A stretch of DNA of 64,000 bases. Origin: Allofrancisella guangzhouensis (GTDB lineage Bacteria; Pseudomonadota; Gammaproteobacteria; Francisellales; Francisellaceae). The notes beneath the pieces are model-generated. The model was not told the origin of the DNA. It searched no databases and saw only the letters and a list, made by a program, of their open reading frames with translations. Where the stretch lies: positions 682,001-746,000 of the forward strand of contig NZ_CP010427.1 in assembly GCF_000815225.1 (NCBI RefSeq), written 5' to 3'. Below are positions 37,151 to 46,788 of this stretch, in pieces. The position numbers were made by a program, and so were the translations under genes. The stretch's first letter is position 1, and the number at the start of each line of letters is the position of its first letter.

Positions 37151-37642
37151 ATGAGTCAATTTGATGAAAATAATAAGCAAATAGATGTGATGGGAATTAG
37201 GAAAATTTTGCCACATAGGTATCCTTTTGCTCTTTTAGATAAAATTGTTGACTGGAATGTTGAGGAAAGAAGTATAATAGCTCAAAAAAACGTTACAATT
37301 AATGAAGATTTTTTTAATGGACATTTTCCGGAGTTTCCGGTAATGCCAGGTGTTTTAATTGTTGAAGCTATGGCTCAAGCTACAGCTATATTAGGTGAGT
37401 TAATGGCTGAAACATTATTTGCACATGTTGTTGCTAAAGCTGGTGGTGGTAGAAGAACTTTTATGCTTGCAGGTATAGATAAGGTTAGAGTAAAAAGACC
37501 GGTTGTCCCTGGCGATGTACTAATTATTGAATCACGAATGGTTAAGCAAAAGAATATTATATGTACAGCTGAGTCTGTAGCAAAAGTTGATGGACAAATA
37601 GTTTGTTCAGCAGAGTTAATGGCAGCTTATAAGGATTATTAA
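37151..37642 (+). CDS. fabZ: 3-hydroxyacyl-ACP dehydratase FabZ
   Basis: Hot-dog-fold dehydratase of fatty acid elongation, competing with LpxA for 3-hydroxyacyl-ACP. Catalytic His and Glu lie in GHFPEFPVMPGVLIVEAMAQ, and the N-terminal LPHRYPFALLDKI is the family entry motif. 163 residues, slightly longer than average because of an N-terminal extension. Lies between lpxD and lpxA, the usual place. Confidence 0.96.
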   Translation: MSQFDENNKQIDVMGIRKILPHRYPFALLDKIVDWNVEERSIIAQKNVTINEDFFNGHFPEFPVMPGVLIVEAMAQATAILGELMAETLFAHVVAKAGGGRRTFMLAGIDKVRVKRPVVPGDVLIIESRMVKQKNIICTAESVAKVDGQIVCSAELMAAYKDY

Positions 37643-37644
37643 TA

Positions 37645-38424
37645 GTGATACATAGCCTAGCGGTAGTTCACGAAAGTGCTAAGATAGCAGATAGTGCTAT
37701 AATTGGACCATTTTGTGTTGTTGGTGAAAACGTAATTATTGGTGAAGGTACTGAGCTTAAAAGCCATGTTACTATAGGTGATAATGCAGTTATTGGTAAA
37801 AATAATCGTATTTTTCAATATGCATCTATTGGAGATGATCCTATTGATTATACTTATAAAAAAGGAGACTTTTCCCAAGTTGTTATAGGTGATAATAATG
37901 TCATTAGAGAGTGTGCGACAATACATGGTGGTACTTTAAAGGAGTCTGGAGTCACTTCGATCGGCAACAATAATCTAATTATGTGTTATGTGCATATTGG
38001 TCATGACTGCAAAATAGGGAATAATATTAATTTAGTAAATGGTGTTGGCTTAGCTGGGCATGTACATATTGAGGATTATGCTATTTTGAGCTCTAATACA
38101 GGCGTCCATCAATTCTGTACTGTAGGCAAACATGCCTTTATTGCACACGCTGCCCTTATAGGAAAAGATGTTCCACCATATCTAATGGTAACAGCGGTTA
38201 CTGCTGGAGCTTCTCCTTGCGGTATAAATTCTGAAGGTCTTAAAAGACGAGGCTTCACAGCGGATCAGATAAAGAAGATAAAAGATGTTTACAAAATACT
38301 TTATCGCCGAGGTTTAATGATAAGTGAAGCCTTTGAAATTATAAAAAATATGGCTATAGAAGAACCTATTTTGGAACCTTTCGTTGAGTTAATGGGTACC
38401 TCTAGAAGAGGTATATTAAGATAA
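37645..38424 (+). CDS. lpxA: UDP-N-acetylglucosamine acyltransferase
   Basis: First enzyme of lipid A synthesis, transferring a 3-hydroxyacyl group to UDP-GlcNAc. Left-handed beta helix (IIGPFCVVGENVIIGEGT) with the catalytic histidine region HIGHDCKIGNN and the C-terminal helical GLKRRGFTADQIKKIKDVYK typical of LpxA. Starts with GTG 37645, three bases after fabZ, so translation is coupled. The acyl length it uses cannot be told from sequence. Confidence 0.96.
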   Translation: MIHSLAVVHESAKIADSAIIGPFCVVGENVIIGEGTELKSHVTIGDNAVIGKNNRIFQYASIGDDPIDYTYKKGDFSQVVIGDNNVIRECATIHGGTLKESGVTSIGNNNLIMCYVHIGHDCKIGNNINLVNGVGLAGHVHIEDYAILSSNTGVHQFCTVGKHAFIAHAALIGKDVPPYLMVTAVTAGASPCGINSEGLKRRGFTADQIKKIKDVYKILYRRGLMISEAFEIIKNMAIEEPILEPFVELMGTSRRGILR

Positions 38425-39575
38425 TGAGAATAGGTATAGTAGCTGGTGAACTATCAGGAGACCAGTTAGGTGGTACTTTAGTTGCTAAGCTTAAAGAAAA
38501 GTATCCTCATGCTATTATAGAAGGTATAGGCGGTCCTAAAATGGAGGCTTCTGGTTTTAAGAGCCTTTATCCTATGGATGCTCTTTCTTTGATAGGTTTT
38601 TTGGAGATAGTTTCAAGGGGATGGTATATCCTAAATATACGCAGTAAAATCATCAATTATTTTAAACAAAATAAACCAGATATTTTTATAGGAATAGATG
38701 CTCCAGATTTTAATCTCAGTGTTGAAAGAAAACTTAGAGTAGCTGGTGTAAAAACTATACATTATGTTAGCCCTAAAATATGGGTGTGGCGTGAATATAG
38801 AATTAAGAAAATTAGGAAAGCTACAGATAAAATATTAGCTATATTACCTTTTGAAGTTGATTATTATAAAAAAAAGCATAACTTTGAAGCTATATTCGTT
38901 GGGCACCCCTTAGCGAAAAGCATACCTGTAAACATAGATAGGTCTCGTTATAGAAAAGAACTAGGACTAGAAGTAGAAGACACAACTTTACCTATATTGT
39001 CAATTTTACCTGGCAGCAGGAGTAACGAGGTATCTAGACTTTTACCTCTATTTCTTGAAGCTTTACAAAAACTGGTTGATTCTGGATACAAGTTTGAAGC
39101 ACTAATGCCTCTAGCTAAACCATCCTTACAGCCAATCTTTGATCAGTATAAAAAGCAGATACAAAAATTAAACATAAAAGTGTTTAGTGCTAAATCGCAT
39201 GAAATTTTAAAAGCATCTGATTATAGTTTATTGGCGTCTGGTACAGCTACGTTGGAAGCTATGTTGTGTAAATTACCAATGGTAGTTGGATACAAGGTCT
39301 CGGCACTGTCAGCTTTTTTAGGAAGATTATTAATCGGTAATCATAGTTTTTGGGCTTTTCCTAATATTTTACATAAAAGTGAAATAATAAAAGAGTTAAT
39401 ACAAGAGGATTGTACAGTAGATAATTTATATCAAGAATTAAAAAAGCTATTTGATGATAAGCAAAGAAATGATTATATAATTCATGAGTTTATGAATATT
39501 CATAAAAATATGATAGTAGATACTGATCAAAAGATAGTTGATATATTAGATTCTATAATTGGTCAAGGATCTTAA
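38424..39575 (+). CDS. lpxB: lipid-A-disaccharide synthase
   Basis: GT-B glycosyltransferase (family GT19) that joins UDP-diacylglucosamine and lipid X. GELSGDQLGG is the N-terminal signature, with YVSPKIWVWREYR and LPGSRSNEVSRLLP in the catalytic part, and SGTATLEAM in the nucleotide site. ATG overlaps the last base of lpxA's stop. 383 residues is normal. Confidence 0.95.
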   Translation: MRIGIVAGELSGDQLGGTLVAKLKEKYPHAIIEGIGGPKMEASGFKSLYPMDALSLIGFLEIVSRGWYILNIRSKIINYFKQNKPDIFIGIDAPDFNLSVERKLRVAGVKTIHYVSPKIWVWREYRIKKIRKATDKILAILPFEVDYYKKKHNFEAIFVGHPLAKSIPVNIDRSRYRKELGLEVEDTTLPILSILPGSRSNEVSRLLPLFLEALQKLVDSGYKFEALMPLAKPSLQPIFDQYKKQIQKLNIKVFSAKSHEILKASDYSLLASGTATLEAMLCKLPMVVGYKVSALSAFLGRLLIGNHSFWAFPNILHKSEIIKELIQEDCTVDNLYQELKKLFDDKQRNDYIIHEFMNIHKNMIVDTDQKIVDILDSIIGQGS

Positions 39576-39636
39576 TTTTTATAATCTTTATATATATAAT
39601 ATTAGTTTAATAAAAGATTTTGGTGTGGGTGTTATA

Positions 39637-40218
39637 ATGTCGTTAATTCTAGTTCTAGTTTTAATCTTAGTGGTATTAATAATTGTTGACTTTTTTCGTA
39701 AAAGTTTGCGTTTGAAACAAAAAATGACTTTAGAAAATATAGAGAAAAAAAGTAGTGAACTTTTAGCAAATCAACTAAAAAATAATTTTTCTGATGATAT
39801 CGTAGAAATACAGCTTGAGTACCCTTTATTAAGAGAAGGATATCTTTTGTTGTATTTTGAAAGTATAGAACCTATTGAAATAAAAAAATTAGCTACTCAA
39901 TTGAAATACTGTGATCTTAGATACACTGGAGATAAAGTTTTTCAAAAAATCGATCATGGGGATGTTATATTTAGTATTTTACCAGATGATGAAAAGCAAG
40001 AATTTGAGAGTGTTAATGAAGGTAGTGTAAATGGCATAATAGCTGTTATGAATTTTAAAAAGCTTTCAGCTTTAGGGTATGATATAAAAACATGTTATGA
40101 ACTAATGATGGATATTTTAGAGACTTTAAACAAAACCTACAATGGTACTTTAATGAATGAGCATAGAGTTAGGTTAACAAAGAAAGATAGACAAAGTTTC
40201 CTTGAAGTAATTATCTAA
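39637..40218 (+). CDS. ZipA-like cell division protein
   Basis: About 193 residues with one N-terminal membrane segment (SLILVLVLILVVLIIVDFF) followed by a short charged linker and a C-terminal domain. Its ending, GTLMNEHRVRLTKKDRQSFLEVII, parallels the FtsZ-binding domain of ZipA ([21 protein letters not shown]). The linker is much shorter than the Pro/Gln-rich linker of E. coli ZipA. The frame is open from 39559 but that part overlaps lpxB and lacks a ribosome site; GTGGGTG lies upstream of ATG 39637. No ligA follows, unlike the usual zipA-ligA pairing. Identification rests on the membrane topology and the C-terminal pattern. Confidence 0.6.
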   Translation: MSLILVLVLILVVLIIVDFFRKSLRLKQKMTLENIEKKSSELLANQLKNNFSDDIVEIQLEYPLLREGYLLLYFESIEPIEIKKLATQLKYCDLRYTGDKVFQKIDHGDVIFSILPDDEKQEFESVNEGSVNGIIAVMNFKKLSALGYDIKTCYELMMDILETLNKTYNGTLMNEHRVRLTKKDRQSFLEVII

Positions 40219-40293
40219 AATGAATTATTCTAGATATAGTGTACATTTTTTATAAAGGCTTCAAATTAATAAAACCAGTTTTAGTTAATACTT

Positions 40294-41010
40294 TTATAAT
40301 ATCAATTTTATTAGCGTAATTTCATCTTCTTGACTAATTTTAATTTCTAGGGCTGACTGAGAAAAAACCTTGAAGTCATCATTTCTTAATATTCTTTTAG
40401 AGGCTGAACAATGAATATTTGCTACCTTTGTAGTATCCAAAATCTCTTTTATATTGTGTGAATTAATACCACCACCAGGCATTATTTGGATTTGGTTGCC
40501 AAATTCTTGTTGTAGAGATTTTATAGTCGGTAATCCTTTTATTACACTTGTAGCTGCTCCAGATGTTAAAATTCTATCAAATCCAAGTTCAATAGCTTCT
40601 TTTATGCTAGTTTTTATATCAGTAGTTAAATCTATAGCTCTATGAAAAGTTAGTTCTTTACCTGACTGTTTAGTGAGTTTAATAAAAGGTTCTAGAAATT
40701 CTTTATCAATTTTATTTTTTTCTGTCAAAGCCCCAATTACAATACCATCTACATCTAATTCTAGCATAGCCTTTAGATCATCAAGCATAATTTGCTGATC
40801 AATTCGATTATAGTAAAAATCACCAGCTCGATGACGAATCATAGCTTGCAATGAGCCTTTGAAATTATCTTTAGCAAATTTTACTAAGCTGGGCGAGGGC
40901 GTAAGCCCTTCAACCCCAAGAGCAGAGCATAGCTCAAGTCTATCAGCGCTAGCTTTTTGAGCATTTATAATTGATTGGTAGTTATCTACGCATATTTCTA
41001 AAGTGACCAT
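40294..41010 (-). CDS. cutC: CutC-family protein
   Basis: 238-residue TIM-barrel protein of the CutC family, named for copper homeostasis, though its biochemical activity is unclear. Typical blocks: LEICVDNYQSIINAQKASAD, RLELCSALGVEGLTPS at the N-terminus, MIRHRAGDFYY, and MPGGGINSHNI with the C-terminal HCSASK. Single gene, convergent with the ZipA-like gene. Confidence 0.9.
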   Translation of the reverse strand: MVTLEICVDNYQSIINAQKASADRLELCSALGVEGLTPSPSLVKFAKDNFKGSLQAMIRHRAGDFYYNRIDQQIMLDDLKAMLELDVDGIVIGALTEKNKIDKEFLEPFIKLTKQSGKELTFHRAIDLTTDIKTSIKEAIELGFDRILTSGAATSVIKGLPTIKSLQQEFGNQIQIMPGGGINSHNIKEILDTTKVANIHCSASKRILRNDDFKVFSQSALEIKISQEDEITLIKLIL

Positions 41011-41394
41011 AGTTAAGCTTAAATTCTTTATTATCTTGTTGGGACCAATTTGTTAGGCTTTCCTAAGCTATTTACGTATTTTACCTAGAAAATTTATTAA
41101 AGTCTCTCATATAAAATTAAATTGTCAATTTCCTTATGTATTTTTAATGTGGTGCGATTCAAAAATTTATTAGTTAAGTTTTAAATTAACTCAAAGCTAT
41201 AGTTTCAAATAAGAGAAGACATTTTAGACCAGCTAATTTAGCTTTCAATGGTTATAAGGAGTTTATATCTAAAACATTAGGCGATCTTTAGAAAATTAAC
41301 TTTGTAATCAAAGATGAACTTAAAAGTGAAGAATTATAGATTAGAGTTGGTTTGGGATTACTTGTTTTTAATGACCTTAAATTTTTTATTTAAA
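41011..41394. other. intergenic region with no clear feature
   Basis: 384 bases between the cutC start and the sucD stop. A stretch at about 41211-41291 is open in one frame (reading HFRPANLAFNGYKEFISKTL) and could be a decayed gene, but it matches nothing I know. Weak inverted repeats are present; no convincing terminator or RNA gene is visible. Confidence 0.4.
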
Positions 41395-42267
41395 TTACCA
41401 ACCAGTAACTTCTTTAAGTTTTTTACCAATCTCAGCAGGGGACCTTGTATATGCAATACCAGCAGCCTCAAACGCAGCAAATTTCTCTTCTGCTGTACCT
41501 TTACCGCCAGAGATAATAGCACCAGCATGTCCCATACGCTTGCCTGGAGGTGCAGTTACACCAGCAATATAGCCGATAACAGGTTTGGTTACATTATGTT
41601 TGATATATTCAGCAGCTTCTTCTTCAGCTGTACCACCAATTTCACCGATTAAAATGATAGCTTCTGTTTGTGGGTCATTTTCTAAAAGCTCTAAAGCTTC
41701 AATCTGATTCATTCCAGGAATTGGATCACCACCTATACCAATACATGTGGACTGACCAAAACCAAGTTTAGTGGTTTGAGCCACTGCTTCATAGGTTAAC
41801 GTACCAGAACGAGAGATAATACCTACTTTACCTGGTTGGTGAATATGCCCTGGCATAATACCAATTTTACATTCACCAGGAGTGATAATACCGGGACAGT
41901 TTGGACCAATAACTCTAACATCTTTGCCTTCTAAATACTCTTTAACTACAAGCATATCTAGAGTTGGTACACCCTCTGTAATAATTACAACTAACTTAAC
42001 ACCAGAATCAATTGCTTCTATAGCAGAGTCTTTTACAAACGGAGCTGGAACATAGATTACAGAAGCATCAGCACCTGTAGCTGCTACAGCTTCTTTCATA
42101 GTGTTAAATACTGGTCTATCTAAATGAGTTTGACCACCTTTACCGGGAGTTACACCACCAACAATATTTGTACCATATGCAATAGCTTGCTCTGAGTGGA
42201 AAGTACCATTTTTACCAGTAAATCCTTGTACTAAAACTTTTGTATTTTTATTAACTAATACGCTCAT
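41395..42267 (-). CDS. sucD: succinyl-CoA synthetase alpha subunit
   Basis: TCA-cycle enzyme subunit that binds CoA and carries the phosphohistidine. CoA-binding [10 protein letters not shown] at the N-terminus, [20 protein letters not shown] in the middle, and the active-site histidine in [14 protein letters not shown]. 290 residues is normal. Follows sucC by 32 bases in the sucCD operon; AAGGA lies before its start. Unlike many relatives, sucAB is not adjacent here. Confidence 0.97.
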   Translation of the reverse strand: MSVLVNKNTKVLVQGFTGKNGTFHSEQAIAYGTNIVGGVTPGKGGQTHLDRPVFNTMKEAVAATGADASVIYVPAPFVKDSAIEAIDSGVKLVVIITEGVPTLDMLVVKEYLEGKDVRVIGPNCPGIITPGECKIGIMPGHIHQPGKVGIISRSGTLTYEAVAQTTKLGFGQSTCIGIGGDPIPGMNQIEALELLENDPQTEAIILIGEIGGTAEEEAAEYIKHNVTKPVIGYIAGVTAPPGKRMGHAGAIISGGKGTAEEKFAAFEAAGIAYTRSPAEIGKKLKEVTGW

Positions 42268-42299
42268 TATTTAAATATCCTTTTAACTGTTTTAATTAA

Positions 42300-43463
42300 T
42301 TAACCTAGTGATTTTACAACTTTATTAGCAGCGTCAGCTAGACCATCAGCAGGAATAAGCTTTAATCCGGATTCAGATAAAATCTTAGAACCAAGTTCAG
42401 CATTGTTACCTTCTAGACGTACTACCACTGGTACAGTTACATTCACTTCTTTAACAGCTTCAATAATAGCTTCTGCAATCATATCGCAACGAACTATCCC
42501 GCCAAAGATGTTAATTAAGACAGCTTTTACATTTTCATCATCTAAAATTAGTTTGAAAGCTTCGATTACTCTCTCTTTAGTAGCACCCCCACCAACATCT
42601 AGGAAGTTAGCTGGTTTCCCACCGTACAGTTGAATAATATCCATGGTAGCCATCGCAAGACCAGCACCATTTACCATACAACCAATATTGCCTTCAAGGG
42701 CTACATAATTTAACTCATGTTCAGAAGCTTTAAGCTCTTTAGCATTTTCTTGAGATTTATCTCTTAGAGCAAGTAGCTTAGGGTGTCTATAAAGAGCGTT
42801 TGAATCTAGGTTGATCTTACCATCAACACAAACTATATCCCCATTTTCTCTTACAGCAAGAGGGTTGATCTCAAATAAAGCAAAATCACATTCGATAAAC
42901 GCTTTGTATGCACCTAACATAGTTTTTGTAAAATCGTTGATTTGCTTGCCTTCTAAACCAAGTTTAAAAGCAACCTCACGAGCCTGGAATGGTTGAAGGC
43001 CAACTAAAGGATCTATTTCTATTTTAAGGATTTTTTCAGGAGAATTGTGTGCTACTTCTTCGATATCTACACCACCTTCAGAAGACGCCATAAATGTAAC
43101 TTTACGGCTAGACCTATCAACAACAGCACCTAAGTATAGCTCACGAGATACAGGATAAACATCTTCAAATATGCCTACAGAGTTTACTGGTTGACCATCA
43201 GCATCTGTTTGGAATGTAACTAAATTTGTACCGATAAGTTTTTCTGCTACTTCACGAGCTTCTTGTGATGATTTAACAACTTTTACACCACCAGCTTTAC
43301 CACGACCACCAGCATGTACCTGAGCTTTTACTACCGCAAATTTGCCACCGATTTGGTCAAATGCTTGAGCAGCTTCATTAGGGTTATGAGCTACGATACC
43401 TTTTTGAACTTTTAGACCATAACTTTCTAAAAGATCTTTAGCTTGATATTCATGTAAGTTCAT
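42300..43463 (-). CDS. sucC: succinyl-CoA synthetase beta subunit
   Basis: ATP-grasp subunit of succinyl-CoA synthetase, binding the nucleotide and Mg2+. N-terminal [37 protein letters not shown] (nucleotide loop), NPLAV in the metal site, and the C-terminal [13 protein letters not shown] typical of SucC. 387 residues is normal. First gene of the sucCD operon, whose promoter lies in the 462-base divergent gap upstream. Confidence 0.97.
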   Translation of the reverse strand: MNLHEYQAKDLLESYGLKVQKGIVAHNPNEAAQAFDQIGGKFAVVKAQVHAGGRGKAGGVKVVKSSQEAREVAEKLIGTNLVTFQTDADGQPVNSVGIFEDVYPVSRELYLGAVVDRSSRKVTFMASSEGGVDIEEVAHNSPEKILKIEIDPLVGLQPFQAREVAFKLGLEGKQINDFTKTMLGAYKAFIECDFALFEINPLAVRENGDIVCVDGKINLDSNALYRHPKLLALRDKSQENAKELKASEHELNYVALEGNIGCMVNGAGLAMATMDIIQLYGGKPANFLDVGGGATKERVIEAFKLILDDENVKAVLINIFGGIVRCDMIAEAIIEAVKEVNVTVPVVVRLEGNNAELGSKILSESGLKLIPADGLADAANKVVKSLG

Positions 43464-43653
43464 CGATTTTCTTCCTTATTTGATATATTTGTGAAATTTT
43501 AAGTCAATACTCTTAAATGATAACGTATTTAGCCAAGTTTTTCTAATAAAAATAGTTGGTAGAATAGTTTATAGATTAGTCTGTATTTATATGCTGTGAT
43601 ATATCCGTTTAAGTATGAAATTATGAATTCTACGGCCATACTTTAATACGTTC

Positions 43654-43686
43654 ATTAACCGAGCCATAAAATGCCTACCGGTTAAT
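43654..43686. other. imperfect hairpin in the sucC/AsmA-like divergent gap
   Basis: ATTAACCG (43654-43661) and CGGTTAAT (43679-43686) are perfect inverted arms. The inside (AGCCAT, AAA loop, ATGCCT) pairs too, with one C-C mismatch and a two-base bulge. GC-rich for this genome and well placed between two divergent genes, it may be a protein-binding site or RNA element. The rest of 43464-43925 is AT-rich intergenic DNA with no RNA gene seen. Confidence 0.35.
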
Positions 43687-43925
43687 CATCTTGCCACTTG
43701 ATAAATTATGATTTACTTAACTAAGTATTAAGTTTTATATTTTTTATTCCTATATTTTGTTATGTATGAGAAAAAAGATAAACTATTTTAAATGTTTTAT
43801 ACATTATAGTGTTTAGTTCTATATTTCAAAATGTTAGTTTAAATTGGTGGAATTTCCCTACCACATTCAGTATAGTGTATTTGAATTATATGTAGAGAAA
43901 TTATCCATAAATCAAGGAGAGTTGC

Positions 43926-45806
43926 GTGAATAAACTATATGATATGTTTGTAAAAGTTATATTTAGTCCATCCACACCAGTACAACTTCTGTTGGTGTTA
44001 GTATTTGGTTTTGTGTTTGGGTTTATACCAGGTTTTAGTTATGCACCATTTTTATTTTTACTAATAATATTTTTAGTATTGGTATTACGTGTAAATATAG
44101 GATTGTTTGTTATTACTGCAATTCTTGCAAAGATATTATCATACATTTTAGAGAGTATAAGTTTTACTGTAGGTGTATGGCTATTAGATGGCTTCACACA
44201 GCCTGTATTTAAAACTATTATCAATACCCCTGTTTTAGCATATTTAGGTTTTGATTATTATTTGGTTACAGGTGCTTTTTTTGTCTCTTTATTATTGGGT
44301 ATCGCATTTGGATTGGTTATTGCTAAAGTTTATAAAAAAATAGTTACTAAAATGGCAAACATGCAATTTCAAAGCCAAATGTATCAAAAGATTACTAGTA
44401 AATTAAGTGTCAAAATAGCCTCTAAAATAGTTTTTGGTAAAAATATTGCTAAAGTTGATTGGCAAAAAATTCAAGCTAGAAAATTTAGACAACCTATAAG
44501 GGTTTGGGGAACTGTCCTGGTAGTACTATTTATTACTGGTATAGTTTTTGCTCCACAAGTTTTAGAGACAGCTTTAGTTTCAAACATAATAAAACAGCAG
44601 TTAACTAAAGCAAATGGGGCTACAGTTGATTATGATTCTATAAGTTTAAATATTGCTGGTGCAAACCTTCAGATTAACGGTTTAGGAGCAGCTGACCCAG
44701 CTAATTTAAATAAAGATAGGTTCTATGCAGCGTCTATAAGCGCAAGTTTAGATGTATCTAAATTGCTAACAAAACAGATCTCTCTTAAAAATGTGGAAGT
44801 TATAGATGTCAGTCTTGATAAAACTAGAGATAAAAAAGGTTCACTATACGATAGTATTAAATCTCAGAATATAATTCATCCTGAAAAAAACTCACAAGAG
44901 ATTGTAAAAAGTGTAAAAAAAGTTAGCACTAGTATGCAACAAATTGATGTCCAAGAAATTACAAAAAAAGCCAAATCAGCAAAAAATGTTGCAAAAGGAA
45001 TTAAGCAGGTAGTAGAGTTTTTTTCATATTTTAGGTCTAATATGCAATCGCAAGATAGCATTACTAAAATAACATTAGCTGAAATCAATCAACAGGCTAA
45101 AGCATATGGCTATGCTGGTGTTAAAGCTAGGCATCTACATGACAAGACACCAGATTTTACTATTCAAAATATGATTATTAAGGGATATGAAAACGAAGGT
45201 GTATTTTATGATATTAAGGTTTCTAATTTATCAACAACCCCAATTTTATTAGCAAAACCGACAGAGATTAATGTAAAATCATCAAATAATGACAAAATGA
45301 CAGCAAGCGTAGTTATATCAAACCAAGTAGGTGTTGATAATATAGTAAGTTTTGATTTGAAAAACCTAACTGGAGAATTTGCTAAAGGTTTGAGTATTCA
45401 GGGTGTTGAAATTGACGCTGATAACTTAGACATTACAGGTAGTGGTAAGTGGCAGTTTAAGGATGTTGGAAATATTAGTTTTGATGTTCCTTTAAAGCTG
45501 AATTTTACTAAAGTCACTGTGAGTTTGAAGCAAAATAAACAAACAATACCAAATTTAAGTTTAGATGCTGTAATATCTGGTAATTTAGACAAAGTTAACT
45601 TTGCTGCAGACACATCATCTTTAACTAGTTTATTAAGCACAGAGGTAGTCAAGAAAACAGCTGAAAACTTGGCTAAAAAAGCAGGTTTAGATAAAAAAAC
45701 AAAGGATCTGCTTAATAAAACAACAATTAATGGTAAGTCTCTAAATGATCTAAAACCTGAGGATGTTAAGCAGTTAGCTTCACAGTTTGGTGTTAGTTTA
45801 AGTTAG
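43926..45806 (+). CDS. fused TIGR03546/TIGR03545-type membrane protein (AsmA-like)
   Basis: 626 residues. The first ~150 form several membrane helices (QLLLVLVFGFVFGFIPGFSY onward), resembling the small TIGR03546 protein. After a cytosolic stretch a further membrane helix (WGTVLVVLFITGIVFAPQ, about 195-212) leads to a large C-terminal part rich in beta strands, like TIGR03545 and AsmA-type proteins linked with envelope lipid transport. In other gammaproteobacteria these are, from memory, two neighbouring genes; here they are one open frame. It starts with GTG 43926 behind AAGGAGAG. Its 3' end overlaps the convergent dusA by 14 bases. Function unproven. Confidence 0.7.
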   Translation: MNKLYDMFVKVIFSPSTPVQLLLVLVFGFVFGFIPGFSYAPFLFLLIIFLVLVLRVNIGLFVITAILAKILSYILESISFTVGVWLLDGFTQPVFKTIINTPVLAYLGFDYYLVTGAFFVSLLLGIAFGLVIAKVYKKIVTKMANMQFQSQMYQKITSKLSVKIASKIVFGKNIAKVDWQKIQARKFRQPIRVWGTVLVVLFITGIVFAPQVLETALVSNIIKQQLTKANGATVDYDSISLNIAGANLQINGLGAADPANLNKDRFYAASISASLDVSKLLTKQISLKNVEVIDVSLDKTRDKKGSLYDSIKSQNIIHPEKNSQEIVKSVKKVSTSMQQIDVQEITKKAKSAKNVAKGIKQVVEFFSYFRSNMQSQDSITKITLAEINQQAKAYGYAGVKARHLHDKTPDFTIQNMIIKGYENEGVFYDIKVSNLSTTPILLAKPTEINVKSSNNDKMTASVVISNQVGVDNIVSFDLKNLTGEFAKGLSIQGVEIDADNLDITGSGKWQFKDVGNISFDVPLKLNFTKVTVSLKQNKQTIPNLSLDAVISGNLDKVNFAADTSSLTSLLSTEVVKKTAENLAKKAGLDKKTKDLLNKTTINGKSLNDLKPEDVKQLASQFGVSLS

Positions 45807-46785
45807 AAAAAATTTTTAAAGCTTTCAAAAAAGTGTCGACGTTAGAGCCTTTTTTTGTGGCGTTTTCACTTAAATAACGCCTAAATACTTTAGCATTTGG
45901 TAGACCATTGAATAAGTTTAAGGTATGTTTAGAAATATTATTAAGCTTGACAAGAGGATCCTTTCTCATTTGTTCTTCTATGTATGTAGCCATTTGGTAT
46001 GCAATTTCTAAAGGTGTGGTTTGTGTGGGGTTTTCATAGGTATCATAGAAAGTACTATCAAAGTCTTTGAAAAGCATTGGGTTGTGATAAGCTTCTCGTC
46101 CGATCATAACACTATCCACATTTTTTAAATGATCTTTAATTTCTACGATAGTTTGTATTCCACCATTTATACCTATTTCAAGCATTGGGAAATCCTTTTT
46201 TATACGATATACAGTACCATAATTAAGTTCAGGAATAGTTCGGTTATCTTTGGGTGATAATCCACTTAGCCAACCTTTACGAGCATGAATGCATATATAG
46301 TCAACTCCGGCATCTGTTTGCTTAGTTACAAAATTATGTAGCTCTTGGTAGCTATCATTGTGATCATACCCAGTACGGCACTTAACAGATATTGGGATAT
46401 CTAAATTATCTTTCATAGCTTTAACGCAGTCTGCTACAAGCTCAGGCTCAGCCATTAATGATAATCCAAAGTTACCTTTTTTAACTCTTTCGCTTGGGCA
46501 GCCAACATTTATATTTATTTCATCATAACCCAAATCTTGAGCTAATTTACCACACTTTATGAAGTCTTTAGGTATGCATCCACCAAGTTGGAGAGTTACT
46601 GGATGCTCTATCTCATTGTATTTTAGCAAGAAATTTTTGTCACCATGTAAAATAGCATTTAAGGTTATCATTTCAGTATAAAGCATAGTTTTTTTAGTGA
46701 TAAGACGCATCATATATCTATAATGCCTATCTGTCCAATCAAGCATTGGAGCTATGCAAATTTTTCTATTAGAGGTTATCATCAA
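45793..46785 (-). CDS. dusA: tRNA-dihydrouridine synthase A
   Basis: FMN-dependent reductase that forms dihydrouridine in the tRNA D-loop (positions 20/20a for DusA). ICIAPMLDWTDRHYRYMMR is the DusA opening; QLGGCIPKDF, NINVGCPSERVKKGNFG with the catalytic cysteine, and SVKCRTGYDHNDSY follow. 330 residues, DusA-like. The start has two adjacent ATG codons. Convergent overlap with the preceding plus-strand gene. Confidence 0.93.
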   Translation of the reverse strand: MMITSNRKICIAPMLDWTDRHYRYMMRLITKKTMLYTEMITLNAILHGDKNFLLKYNEIEHPVTLQLGGCIPKDFIKCGKLAQDLGYDEININVGCPSERVKKGNFGLSLMAEPELVADCVKAMKDNLDIPISVKCRTGYDHNDSYQELHNFVTKQTDAGVDYICIHARKGWLSGLSPKDNRTIPELNYGTVYRIKKDFPMLEIGINGGIQTIVEIKDHLKNVDSVMIGREAYHNPMLFKDFDSTFYDTYENPTQTTPLEIAYQMATYIEEQMRKDPLVKLNNISKHTLNLFNGLPNAKVFRRYLSENATKKGSNVDTFLKALKIFSNLN

Positions 46786-46788
46786 GGT

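Noticed and set aside
41314-41652. Plus-strand frame of 112 codons overlapping sucD
   Set aside because: Its 3' two-thirds is the complement of sucD and it has no ribosome site or recognisable protein; it is a shadow frame.
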